DNA from: Cytophagaceae bacterium
GTDB taxonomy: Bacteria; Bacteroidota; Bacteroidia; Cytophagales; Cyclobacteriaceae
NCBI GenBank assembly: GCA_006969745.1
Contig: CP030886.1
Coordinates: forward strand, 3,879,234-3,943,233
Reading direction: 5' to 3'
DNA: 64,000 bases
Shown here: positions 1 to 10,500 of the stretch, one piece after another
Layout: each line of letters starts with the position of its first letter
Position numbering within the stretch: position 1 is the stretch's first letter
The notes under the pieces: generated by a model
What the model was told of the DNA's origin: nothing
The model's database searches: none
The model's input: the letters and a program-made list of their open reading frames with translations, nothing else
Position numbers and translations under genes: made by a program

Positions 1-1274
1 TTCTCAAGTTCATATTGCTTTATCTTCCTATACAAAGTTCGTTCCGAGATCCCAAGATCCTCCGCAGCATACTTACGTTTGTTATTATTTTTTCGCAGTG
101 CACGAATAATCAGTTCTTTCTCTTTCTTTTCTAGTGAGAGAGAATCTTCAATTTCCATTTCATGCGTAATATCTTCAACATCCGTATCAAATTCATCTTG
201 ATTGGATGAAATAACCAATGTTGGCTCCTCATTTTGAGATTCTGAATCACCATATTCGTCTAATTGAGCGTGTGACGAATCTATGTTCTTGAATAGGGAT
301 TTATGATCTTCTAAAATCTCCTTTTCATTGTCATCACCATCAAGCATCTTGAAAACAAGCTTTTTTAATTCAGCCATATCAGACTTCATATCAAACAGTA
401 CTTTATACAAGATGTCTCTTTCCGTAAAATTGTCTTTGGAATCTTCCTTGTCAACAAGTGCAGGCAAATTGCTTCCTGTTCTTGGCAAGTAGGTCTGGAG
501 TTGCTCCAAATTGACTTCTCTTTCTATGCTAAGTACACTTATTTGCTCTACAAGATTCTTTAGCTGGCGAATGTTACCCGGAAATCTATGCGATTTCAAG
601 TATTCCTTTGCATCTTCTGCAAGTTTTATAGGCTCAGTCTTATAATTCTCAGAAAAATCATACGCGAATTTTTTGAAAAGAAGTACAATGTCATCACCAC
701 GTTCACGTAATGCTGGTACGTAAATAGGTACTGTACTCAGTCTGTAATAGAGATCTTCTCTAAACTTACCTTTATTTACAGCCTCCAACAGGTTTACATT
801 GGTTGCTGCAATAACTCGAACGTCTGTCTTTTGAACTTTTGAAGAACCAACCTTAATGAATTCACCATTTTCAAGAACTCTGAGTAAGCGCGCTTGAGTG
901 CTCTGTGGCATCTCACCAATCTCATCAAGAAAAATGGTTCCACCGTTAGTGACCTCAAAATATCCTTTTCGATCTCCTGTAGCTCCGGTGAACGCACCTT
1001 TTTCGTGACCAAAAAGCTCGGAATCAATCGTTCCTTCGGGAATAGCACCGCAATTTATAGCAATGAATTGCCCGTGCTTACGATGAGATAAGCTATGAAT
1101 GATTTTTGAAAAGGATTCCTTTCCGGCTCCACTTTCACCGGTAATCAGAACGCTCATGTCGGTTGGTGCAACCTGCATGGCCACTCTAATAGCATTATTG
1201 AGTTTGGTCGAATTACCAATTATCTCAAACCGCTGCTTAATTGCTTGTACTTCTGAATCAATCTTTAAACTCAT
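1..1274 (-). CDS. Sigma-54-dependent transcriptional activator (AAA+ / Fis-type HTH), 3' end cut by the window
   Basis: Bacterial enhancer-binding protein that would use ATP hydrolysis to open promoters held by sigma-54 RNA polymerase. Reading from the ATG at 1274 I see 424 codons without a stop. Walker A is GESGAGKE (about residues 46-53), the sigma-54 contact loop is an intact GAFTGA (93-98), and Walker B is TIFLDE (113-118). A charged linker follows, and the visible end (about 390-424) is a Fis-type helix-turn-helix containing [16 protein letters not shown]. There is no N-terminal receiver or GAF domain, so activity is probably not controlled by phosphorylation of this protein itself. The start overlaps the miaB stop as ATGA, which implies co-transcription and translational coupling. 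From general knowledge of Bacteroidota, miaB followed by such a regulator is a common order. Only the last few residues should be missing. Confidence 0.9.
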   Translation of the reverse strand, partial: MSLKIDSEVQAIKQRFEIIGNSTKLNNAIRVAMQVAPTDMSVLITGESGAGKESFSKIIHSLSHRKHGQFIAINCGAIPEGTIDSELFGHEKGAFTGATGDRKGYFEVTNGGTIFLDEIGEMPQSTQARLLRVLENGEFIKVGSSKVQKTDVRVIAATNVNLLEAVNKGKFREDLYYRLSTVPIYVPALRERGDDIVLLFKKFAYDFSENYKTEPIKLAEDAKEYLKSHRFPGNIRQLKNLVEQISVLSIEREVNLEQLQTYLPRTGSNLPALVDKEDSKDNFTERDILYKVLFDMKSDMAELKKLVFKMLDGDDNEKEILEDHKSLFKNIDSSHAQLDEYGDSESQNEEPTLVISSNQDEFDTDVEDITHEMEIEDSLSLEKKEKELIIRALRKNNNKRKYAAEDLGISERTLYRKIKQYELE

Positions 1275-2728
1275 ACCAATTCACCAAAAAGTGTTGCCGG
1301 TGTACAATCAGTAATCCTGACATTTACATAGGTTCCTTTAGGAATGTCTCCTTCGAAGATGACTACTTTATTAGCAGAGTTTCTTCCTTGTGCTTTATTT
1401 TCTGATCGCTTGCTTCTTCCTTCTACAAGAACTTTGAAGGTCTTGCCAATATCCAATTGATTGCGCTCGAGAGATACCTCTCTCTGCTTGTCAATTATTT
1501 CTTGCAACCTTCTTTTCTTCACTTCTAAAGGAATGTCATCTTCATACTTTTTCTCAGCAAGAGTTCCCGGACGCTCAGAATAGAAGAACATGTAAGAGAA
1601 ATCATATTTGACGTAATCCATCAAAGAAAGTGTATCTCTGTGCTCATCTTCGGTCTCAGTACAAAATCCGGCTATCATATCTGAACTTATGCCACATTCA
1701 TTTCCGAGAATATCTCGAATGGCATCTACTCTGTTGATATACCATTCACGAGAATATGTACGATTCATTAATTCAAGCACCCTTGAATTGCCACTTTGTG
1801 CCGGGAGGTGGATGTAATTACAGATGTTCTCATACTTCTTCATGGTGTGAAGCACTTCATCAGTAATGTCTTTTGGATGTGATGTAGAAAAGCGAACCCT
1901 TAAATCAGGATTGATTTTAGCAACCATTTCTAAAAGGTGTGCAAAGTTCACAATTTCATCTACATCATCCTTCTTGTTCAATCGAGCTTTATTATTTTCA
2001 ACAGCCGACCATTTATAGGAGTCAACATTTTGACCAAGCAAAGTGACTTCCCTAAATCCCTTTTCAAACAGCTCTGTAGCTTCTTTAACAATCGAATGAG
2101 GATCTCTGCTTCTTTCACGTCCGCGAGTAAATGGTACCACACAAAAGGAACACATATTATCACAACCACGCATGATGGAAATAAAGGCTGTAACACCATT
2201 TGAGTTTAACCTGACAGGTGATATATCGGCGTATGTTTCTTCTCTTGAAAGGAAGGTATTTATTCCTTTTTCTCCTTCTTCTGCCTTCTTTACGAGCTTT
2301 GGGAGATCTCTGTAAGCATCTGGACCGAGTACTAAATCAACTATTTTCTCTTCTTCTAGAAGTTTTGATTTCAACCTTTCAGCCATGCATCCAAGTACGC
2401 CAACCGTGACTTCACGATTTTTCTTTTTTACTCCATTAAAAAAATTCAGTCTATTTCTTACGGTCTGCTCAGCCTTTTCACGAATCGAGCAAGTGTTAAT
2501 CAATATCACATCGGCATGTTCTGGAGACGAAGTAGTGCCAAAACCTTCTTTTTTGAGTATTGAGGTTACAATTTCACTATCCGAAAAATTCATTTGGCAT
2601 CCATAACTTTCGATGTAGAGCTTTTTTAATGCCTTGCTACCGTCGTCTTCTGTGGTTTTAAATTCACATGATTCAGGTTGCTTTTTTTCTTCTTCAAGTA
2701 AGTCAATATCTGCTATGAGTCCTTGCAT
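1271..2728 (-). CDS. miaB: tRNA-2-methylthio-N6-dimethylallyladenosine synthase MiaB
   Basis: Radical-SAM methylthiotransferase that converts i6A37 to ms2i6A37 in tRNAs reading UNN codons; cytoplasmic. All three modules are visible. The N-terminal UPF0004 part has three cluster cysteines (YGCQMN, NTCSIR, LGCMAE). The radical SAM core has [18 protein letters not shown] with the CxxxCxxC motif. The C-terminal TRAM-like part ends in [10 protein letters not shown]. The open frame extends upstream to 2767, but the extra 13 residues are rich in Cys and His and lie across a promoter-like box, so I chose the ATG at 2728 (485 aa, close to the family length). The 3' end overlaps the sigma-54 activator start by 4 nt. 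Identification is firm; the start is likely but not certain. Confidence 0.95.
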   Translation of the reverse strand: MQGLIADIDLLEEEKKQPESCEFKTTEDDGSKALKKLYIESYGCQMNFSDSEIVTSILKKEGFGTTSSPEHADVILINTCSIREKAEQTVRNRLNFFNGVKKKNREVTVGVLGCMAERLKSKLLEEEKIVDLVLGPDAYRDLPKLVKKAEEGEKGINTFLSREETYADISPVRLNSNGVTAFISIMRGCDNMCSFCVVPFTRGRERSRDPHSIVKEATELFEKGFREVTLLGQNVDSYKWSAVENNKARLNKKDDVDEIVNFAHLLEMVAKINPDLRVRFSTSHPKDITDEVLHTMKKYENICNYIHLPAQSGNSRVLELMNRTYSREWYINRVDAIRDILGNECGISSDMIAGFCTETEDEHRDTLSLMDYVKYDFSYMFFYSERPGTLAEKKYEDDIPLEVKKRRLQEIIDKQREVSLERNQLDIGKTFKVLVEGRSKRSENKAQGRNSANKVVIFEGDIPKGTYVNVRITDCTPATLFGELV

Positions 2729-2732
2729 GCGG

Positions 2733-2740
2733 CAAAGATA
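2733..2740 (-). promoter_or_regulatory. Bacteroidota -7 box (TATCTTTG) immediately before miaB
   Basis: On the minus strand TATCTTTG matches the Bacteroidota consensus TAnnTTTG exactly and ends 4 nt before the chosen miaB ATG. No convincing -33 TTTG lies at the expected distance. If the box is used, transcription would begin at or next to the start codon and the mRNA would be almost leaderless. Confidence 0.5.
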
Positions 2741-2806
2741 GAAACAACAGTGACATTTTGTCAGCACTTCAAGTATAGAATTTTAATCTAGTTTTAAAAA
2801 TAAAAA

Positions 2807-3319
2807 ATGGCTCATATACAAGAGGTGAGGGGCTTTGCCCCAAAATTTGGTGATGATTGTTGGTTTGCACCAAATAGTACATTGGTAGGTGAAGTAGAAA
2901 TGGGTGATAATTGTACAGTTTGGTTTGGTGCAGTTGTGAGAGGAGATGTCAATTTTATCAGAATTGGGAATAATACCAATATTCAAGACAATGTTACTAT
3001 TCATGGTACATATGAGAAGTCGGGAACAACAATAGGCAATAACGTGTCAGTTGGTCACAATGCTGTGGTACACGGATGTACCATTGAAGACAATGTGTTG
3101 ATAGGTATTGGAGCTATTATATTAGATAATGCTGTAATTAAATCTGGTTCTATAATAGGTGCCGGTACAGTGGTACTTGCCGGGACAGTTGTAGAGGAAA
3201 ATTCAGTCTACGGAGGTATTCCCGGACGAAAATTAAAAAGTATGGATGAGGAAAATAAAGAAATGCTTGGTAGAATTGCAGGGAACTATTCGATGTATGC
3301 CGGTTGGTTTAAAGAATAA
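2807..3319 (+). CDS. Gamma-class carbonic anhydrase family protein (left-handed beta-helix)
   Basis: A 170-aa hexapeptide-repeat protein of the gamma carbonic anhydrase / YrdA / PaaY family, expected to form a trimer of left-handed beta-helices. Repeating I-G-N and V-x-G steps run from about residue 10 to 150 and a short C-terminal helix follows. The three histidines that bind metal in the family are at the right spacing: H66 in TIHGT, then H84 and H89 in GHNAVVHG. Zinc or iron binding and CO2 hydration are therefore plausible, though many members have no proven activity. No signal peptide, so cytoplasmic. It is divergent from miaB and lies 6 nt upstream of the holin-family gene, suggesting a two-gene unit. 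Confidence 0.88.
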   Translation: MAHIQEVRGFAPKFGDDCWFAPNSTLVGEVEMGDNCTVWFGAVVRGDVNFIRIGNNTNIQDNVTIHGTYEKSGTTIGNNVSVGHNAVVHGCTIEDNVLIGIGAIILDNAVIKSGSIIGAGTVVLAGTVVEENSVYGGIPGRKLKSMDEENKEMLGRIAGNYSMYAGWFKE

Positions 3320-3325
3320 TAGCTT

Positions 3326-3670
3326 ATGAATATTTTAGTTAAAATTTTACTTTCATCAGTTGCAGTTATCATTGCATCATATCTGCTTCCGGGAGTTTAT
3401 GTGGATGGATTCTTCACCGCAGTTGTTATTGCTGTGTTGCTTTCGCTTTTGAATGTTACAGTTAAACCACTATTAATAATTCTAACCATACCTTTAACTG
3501 TATTCACGCTTGGGTTATTCTTATTGGTAATAAATGCATTAATAATCTTACTGGCAGATTCTATTGTACCAGGATTTGAAGTACATAGCTTCTGGTGGGC
3601 CTTAATCTTCAGCCTTCTGCTTTCGCTAATTAATTCTTTATTATCTGATTTAAGTAAGGATCAGAAATAA
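3326..3670 (+). CDS. Small integral membrane protein of the phage holin family 4 / YvlD type
   Basis: A 114-aa protein, almost entirely hydrophobic, with about four membrane segments (residues 4-22, 28-50, 53-77 and 85-107). Motifs typical of the family are VDGFFTAVVIAVLLSLLN near residue 35 and NVTVKPLLIILTIPLTVFT near residue 50. Despite the family name these chromosomal proteins are not linked to lysis, and no phage genes surround it. The role is unknown; in other bacteria relatives have been tied to envelope stress. It starts 6 nt after the carbonic anhydrase homologue. Its last 10 nt overlap the 3' end of the convergent PorP/SprF gene. Confidence 0.85.
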   Translation: MNILVKILLSSVAVIIASYLLPGVYVDGFFTAVVIAVLLSLLNVTVKPLLIILTIPLTVFTLGLFLLVINALIILLADSIVPGFEVHSFWWALIFSLLLSLINSLLSDLSKDQK

Positions 3671-4584
3671 ACCGGACATTGAGGATCTTTTTTGTAATTT
3701 CTCAATTTCACACGGTAGTTGAGCATAATTTCGTGTGTTCCTCGTGAGTGATTATTTAAAGCATTGACCGTAGCGTCATATGCGTAACCGATTCTAAAAT
3801 TTTCATTAAGGATTAATTGCGTTAGGAAAACCAACGCATCTCCGCTTCGATAAGAAACGCCTGCATAGGCAATGCCATCAAATATAATAGTAGCATTAAG
3901 GTCCCATCCAAGTCTGCTTTGCTCTTGATAGCGAATAAGTGCGGAAGGACTGAATTTGACGCTTTGATTAATGTCCAAAACTAACCCTCCAGTTGCATAA
4001 TAATATCTGCTTTCTTTCGCATTGGAAGTAGTTCCATCAGCTTGTACCTGATAAAGACTGTTTTCCAAAATATATGGTACAGATATGCCAACATACATTC
4101 GTGGGTTTGCAAAATAGATACCGGTACCAAAATTAGGAGTAAACCGAGTAGGTGTACCTGTCAATAATTCGTCTTCCTGATTTAATATATTCAGTTGAGT
4201 AAAATCTGATCGACGGTTGTCAAATCCTCCAGATAACCCCATAGCGAGAATACCTGCGCTGGTCTTTATCTTATAAGCTCCACTTACGTACATTGCAGAT
4301 TCTTTATGGACACCGATTACATCCTGAGATGCCTGAAGTCCTAATCCAATTTGATTTCCGTAAAACGAACTGTGGACCGCAAGAATGTTTGATACCGGAG
4401 CTCCATCCACGTTTATCCACTGTTTCCTGTGAAGAAAACTGGCACTCAGAATATTCAAACTACCTGCATATGCAGGATTCAAGGCTAAGCCATTAAACAT
4501 ATATGTTGACATGACAGGTCGCTGCTGTGACCATGCACAGCTAACCATTATTGTCAATAAAATTGCTACTAAGGACTTTTTCAT
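3661..4584 (-). CDS. PorP/SprF family T9SS outer-membrane protein, probable partner of the giant adhesin
   Basis: 307 aa with a signal peptide ending near SWSQ-type cleavage at about residue 20, then the family signature MFNGLALNPAYAGS and a predicted beta-barrel. PorP/SprF proteins sit in the outer membrane. In Flavobacterium johnsoniae, SprF is needed to bring the adhesin SprB to the surface, and type B C-terminal signals generally need a cognate SprF-like protein. Here the gene starts 11 nt after the stop of the 7075-aa type B adhesin, which is the sprB-sprF order, so I infer it is that protein's dedicated export or anchoring partner. It ends tail to tail with the holin-family gene (10-nt overlap), leaving no room for a separate terminator. 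Confidence 0.88.
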   Translation of the reverse strand: MKKSLVAILLTIMVSCAWSQQRPVMSTYMFNGLALNPAYAGSLNILSASFLHRKQWINVDGAPVSNILAVHSSFYGNQIGLGLQASQDVIGVHKESAMYVSGAYKIKTSAGILAMGLSGGFDNRRSDFTQLNILNQEDELLTGTPTRFTPNFGTGIYFANPRMYVGISVPYILENSLYQVQADGTTSNAKESRYYYATGGLVLDINQSVKFSPSALIRYQEQSRLGWDLNATIIFDGIAYAGVSYRSGDALVFLTQLILNENFRIGYAYDATVNALNNHSRGTHEIMLNYRVKLRNYKKDPQCPVYF

Positions 4585-4595
4585 TCTTGCTAAAA

Positions 4596-7500
4596 TTACC
4601 TAACTAATTCCAAATATCCTTGAACAGGATCCTCTCCATTACCTAAATCAATAACGTAGAAGTATGTTCCGGCAGGTAATTGAAGACCTCCGCTACCTAC
4701 ATTACTTATACCTTCAAACCTAATCGAAGTGTTATTATACCCATCTATATCGTATACCTTCTGACCTGCTCTGTTGAATACTTGCAAGTTGTTATTAGGG
4801 AAATAATCGATACAGTCAACCAAGAAGAAGTCATTCTTACCATCACCATTAGCTGAAACTCCATTATAGATAGTAAGTGATGTTTCAATGGTGAAAGATG
4901 CAGAATAGCTACATCCGTTCTCAGCCGTGAATGTGACTGTATAATCTCCTGGGTAAGCATCTATCAGTCTGGAATCATTTCCGACAACAGCTCCACTTGC
5001 ATCTCTCCATTCATAATCGCTGGCAAGCTGGAATTCCTCGAAGCTAATTATTGCTGTACCAGTGAATTGATTTGTAGAACCATCCTCTGTTCTTAAGCAT
5101 ACTGAGTTGTTGAAAATCACATCATAAACCGGATCTTCAACCTCATAACCTATGTCAACTGAGGTAAATGCTGATTCACAACCTGTTGCAAGATTTGTAG
5201 CACGAACTAAATACGTGGTAGTGTCTAAATTAAATACTTCAGAACCGGTAGCATATGGAGTCGTCATATCGCTTGGATCAAACCATTCAAACAAGTAGTT
5301 ATTTGTAACACCGTCTACGTTAGCAATTGCACTACCATTTGCAAACTGGCAGTTTGTCCTTCCATTATTCACAAGCACGAAAGGATCACTAGGAGTAACA
5401 GCATTGTTGAAGATGTCGAAGTTTTGTTCTGACGTACATCCTGTTATCACATGTGTAAGAAGCAATCTATAATTACCCGCATCTAAGTGATCGACGAAGA
5501 AAGACGTTCCAATAAGTGAATTGGTATCATCATACCATGCAATATCAACCGATGATAAATCATCTAGCGTTACTGAAGCAAAGCCATCTTTTTCATCAAA
5601 GCATACAGTAACATCACTAGTTGTCAATTCAAATTGAGGTCTACTTGTTCCATCTTCTACATTCACTTCAACAGCATTTGATTGACAGAAATTATCAATT
5701 TGATCTATTACTAATACAACATATGGTCCATCTGCTATTCCTTCTATCAAGGTACCAGTATAATCTGCATTGGCAGGATTTGGATTAGTACCTACTGCAG
5801 CAATATCTCCAATAAACCAATAGTAGTTATAGTCAATAATTGACCTGCCTGGGGCAGGAGATATTACAGAAACTGCAGCTTTACCATTTGGATTGACACA
5901 ACTTGTATTCGCAGAAGTAGATGTTGAAATTGCTATTGGATTAGGAATATTATCAACCATCTCATAAGTTTCTGTGATTACACAACCTGTTGTAAGGTTA
6001 GTTACCTCGACTGTGTAAAATCCTGCAGCAATTCCTGAAACTTCGTTAGTTGATTCACCAGTAAGATTTCCTCCACCAGTGTAATCATCAGACGTTAGTG
6101 GGTTTCCAGTTCCAGTTCCAAAATACCATTCGAAATCGAAAGTTGCATTTTCAGGTTGACCATCAGCTAGGACAAGTAATCTACCGTTTGGATTACTTGG
6201 ATCACAATTAGCCTGGAAGTCAAAATCATCAAGTGACAATTCAGGTAGAATAGTATTGTCATTAACAGTGATTTGGAATGGCTCGGTAGTACAATCCAAA
6301 GTGACATGTGTACCTATGATCCAGTATGTTCCAGCAGCAGCTGTTGTATATGCTGCTCCAGCAACACCAGTAAACACAGGAGTAGCTCCACCTACTGTTG
6401 GGTCTGAATCATAATAATCAAAGTTATAATCAGTGATAAGTCCAGTACTAACATCAGTCACTGTAATTGTACCGTTTGGAGGGGTACATGAAGTTGCACC
6501 AGATGCATTAGCAGCCAATATTTCAAGATCTGCCGGAACACTTGGAACTTCAAGTTCAGCTAATTGCGTACAACCACTAGGAATGTAAGTAACCCTAACA
6601 GTGTAGGTACCTGAACTAAGTCCTGTAATTGTCGATGTTGTAATACCTAGAGGCGAACCTACACCTGATCCACTAAACCATTCGAAAGTGTAATCAGCAT
6701 TCGTGTCATCATTCCCATCAGCTTCTGCTGAAAGAGATCCTGCCGCGGTGCCTAAGGCGGTACACGTTGAATCTGCAGCTTCAACTGTGATGATTACATC
6801 TGGCAGAATGATATTTTCTTCGATATCGAAGAAAATAGGATCTGACTCACATTGAGAATCTGTCTTTCTTATTATCGCATAATAAGAACCGATGCCCAGG
6901 CTTTCAATAACAAATTCATTTGGATTAGTACCAGTTACACCAGAAAGCAGGTCGCCTGGAGTAGTGTAAACTTCAAGGTCATAAATGCCATCTATTACCA
7001 TTTGAGCAGAGTCGATGTTTACACCACCGAAGGAAATTTCTTTCACAGCAAAACTTCCATTATCGACGCAGTAGCTTACATTATCTATTTCATAATTCGT
7101 TATAAACAAGGCTTCATCTTGAGTTGGGATGGTGAAATCTTTTGTAGATATACAACCAGTATTTGTATTTTCTATTTCGACAGAATAAGGACCTCCTGTC
7201 ACTCCTGATAATACAACACTATTAGCTGCAACGATTTCATTTCCACCAACAGCGCCAGAACCGGTAAACCATTGGACATTGAAATGATCATTTTCATCAT
7301 AGACATTATCTATAATTACTTCCAGTCCTCCAATTATTATACCACCACCACAGTCTTCATTTGGAGTAACGCTGACTAACGAAATCTGAGGATTTCTTAC
7401 AGAATCTTTAACATTTATCACCGCTGTAGCAGCAGAACATCCAGTTACATCATTTGTAGCAATAATGTAGTAGTCATCTGCTGATAACCCATTTATTGTG

Positions 7501-10500
7501 ATAGTCGGCGAAGCTGTACCTGCCAAATAAGGCGAAGCGCCAACATGACCACCTACAGCTGAACCCTGTCTTATCTCAATGAGGTAGTCATCAAGATTGC
7601 CATCAATGTCAGCATCATTAATTATCAGTGTACCACTACTTCCAACACAAAGACTATCAACTTCAGTGTTTGATTGAATCGTAGAAACATCAATTGTAGG
7701 TATGTTACTGTTTGACCCAACATTAAATACCGCTGTTGTTGTACAACCCGAGTTGCCAGTACCTGGAGTATCACCAAGATCTTTATTGATAACCACAGTG
7801 TAGTCACCCGTTGCGAGATCAGATAATGTAGTTAAAGTTCCATTGGCGGTAGCAGAGCCTCTGGATCCGCCATCAGCAGGGAATATTTCGTTAGCACCAG
7901 ATATTGTTCCGCGATACCATGTAATCGTAAAATCTGTTGGCGTACCAGCAACTCCATCATCGGTAATAGATATTGATAAAGAGCCATCTCCAACATTTCC
8001 TGTGTTATCACAATAAGTGTCTTCAATAGCTAATCCAGTAAGATTAATTATTGGATCTACCGTTTGATCTTCGATCACAAACTCGATGAAGTCTGCTGCA
8101 GCCTGTGCACAACCTGTACCGTTAGCGGCAGCTACGTTAGTGATTTGTAAGTAGTACGTGTCCGGAGCAAGTCCTGCTACCTGGCTAGCCCCAGCATCCC
8201 CGTTGTTAAATCCAACGACGAGGGCATCAGCTAGCGGTGTGACACCATCATTAGCAAACCAATCGAAGGTATAATCCCCGATGGCATAGTCACCACCAGA
8301 GATGGATACAGTAGTACCTCCAGGTCTGGTTTCAGAGATGTCAAGAATTTCGAAGCTGCCATTGTCCGGAGCACAATCATCAGAAGCTGAGATGTTGAAG
8401 TCTACACCAACGGTAGCTCCCACAGAGATCGTTGTGTTGAACTGCTCGATAGTTACAGACTGCTGTACGCTGATACATCCATCTCCCGGGGTGGTGTTGT
8501 CTTCGATTCTGACGAAGTAAGTACCTGCCGGTAGTTGGTCAACGACGCTGTTGTTAACAGAGAAAGCCGGCGCAGCGACTACACCCGAACCGTCAAGCGG
8601 CTGTGTTTCAGCAGCATCTTCAAACCAGCTGATGGTATAATCAGCCGGCGCAGCTGATCCATTGGTAATGGTCAGTGTGGCTTGTCCGGTAGGAGTGAAT
8701 GTAGCATCGTCACACACGATATCCTGAGCCGTTTGCGCCACGGTGAATGTCGGAGTGACTGTTTGATCTTCGATCACAAACTCGATGAAGTCTGCTGCAG
8801 CCTGTGCACAACCTGTACCGTTAGCAGCAGCTACGTTAGTGATTTGTAGGTAGTACGTGTCCGGAGCAAGTCCTGCTACCTGGCTAGCCCCAGCATCCCC
8901 GTTGTTAAATCCAACGACGAGGGCATCAGCTAGCGGTGTGACACCATCATTAGCAAACCAATCGAAGGTATAATCCCCGATGGCATAGTCACCACCAGAG
9001 ATGGATACAGTAGTACCTCCAGGTCTGGTTTCAGAGATGTCAAGAATTTCGAAGCTGCCATTGTCCGGAGCACAATCATCAGAAGCTGAGATGTTGAAGT
9101 CTACACCAACGGTAGCTCCCACAGAGATCGTTGTGTTGAACTGCTCGATAGTTACAGACTGCTGCACGCTGATACATCCATCTCCCGGGGTGGTGTTGTC
9201 TTCGATTCTGACGAAGTAAGTACCTGCCGGTAGTTGGTCAACGACGCTGTTGTTAACAGAGAAAGCCGGCGCAGCGACTACACCCGAACCGTCAAGCGGC
9301 TGTGTTTCAGCAGCATCTTCAAACCAGCTGATGGTATAATCAGCCGGCGCAGCTGATCCATTGGTAATGGTCAGTGTGGCTTGTCCGGTAGGAGTGAATG
9401 TAGCATCGTCACACACGATATCCTGAGCCGTTTGCGCCACGGTGAATGTCGGAGTGACAGTTTGATCTTCAATCACAAACTCGATGAAGTCTGCTGCAGC
9501 CTGTGCACAACCTGTACCGTTAGCAGCAGCTACGTTAGTGATTTGTAGGTAGTACGTGTCCGGAGCAAGTCCTGCTACCTGGCTAGCTCCAGCATCCCCG
9601 TTGTTAAATCCAACGACGAGGGCATCAGCTAGCGGTGTGACACCATCATTAGCAAACCAATCGAAGGTATAATCCCCGATGGCATAGTCACCACCAGAGA
9701 TGGATACAGTAGTACCTCCAGGTCTGGTTTCAGAGATGTCAAGAATTTCGAAGCTGCCATTGTCCGGAGCACAATCATCAGAAGCTGAGATGTTGAAGTC
9801 TACACCAACGGTAGCTCCCACAGAGATCGTTGTGTTGAACTGCTCGATAGTTACAGACTGCTGTACGCTGATACATCCATCTCCCGGGGTGGTGTTGTCT
9901 TCGATTCTGACGAAGTAAGTACCTGCCGGTAGTTGGTCAACGACGCTGTTGTTAACAGAGAAAGCCGGTGCAGCGACTACACCCGAACCGTCGAGTGGCT
10001 GTGTTTCAGCAGCATCTTCAAACCAGCTGATGGTATAATCAGCCGGTGCAGCTGATCCATTGGTAATGGTCAGTGTAGCTTGTCCGGTAGGAGTGAATGT
10101 TGCATCGTCACACACGATATCCTGAGCCGTTTGTGCCACGGTGAATGTCGGAGTGACTGTTTGATCTTCGATCACAAACTCGATGAAGTCTGCTGCAGCC
10201 TGTGCACAACCTGTACCGTTAGCGGCAGCTACGTTAGTGATTTGTAGGTAGTACGTGTCCGGAGCAAGTCCTGCTACCTGGCTAGCCCCAGCATCCCCGT
10301 TGTTAAATCCAACGACGAGGGCATCAGCTAGCGGTGTGACACCATCATTAGCAAACCAATCGAAGGTATAATCCCCGATGGCATAGTCACCACCAGAGAT
10401 GGATACAGTAGTACCTCCAGGTCTGGTTTCAGAGATGTCAAGAATTTCGAAGCTGCCATTGTCCGGAGCACAATCATCAGAAGCTGAGATGTTGAAGTCT

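Noticed and set aside
3326..3670. Holin-family gene taken as a sign of a prophage
   Set aside because: No phage structural, integrase or lysis genes are nearby; this family is widespread as chromosomal membrane proteins.
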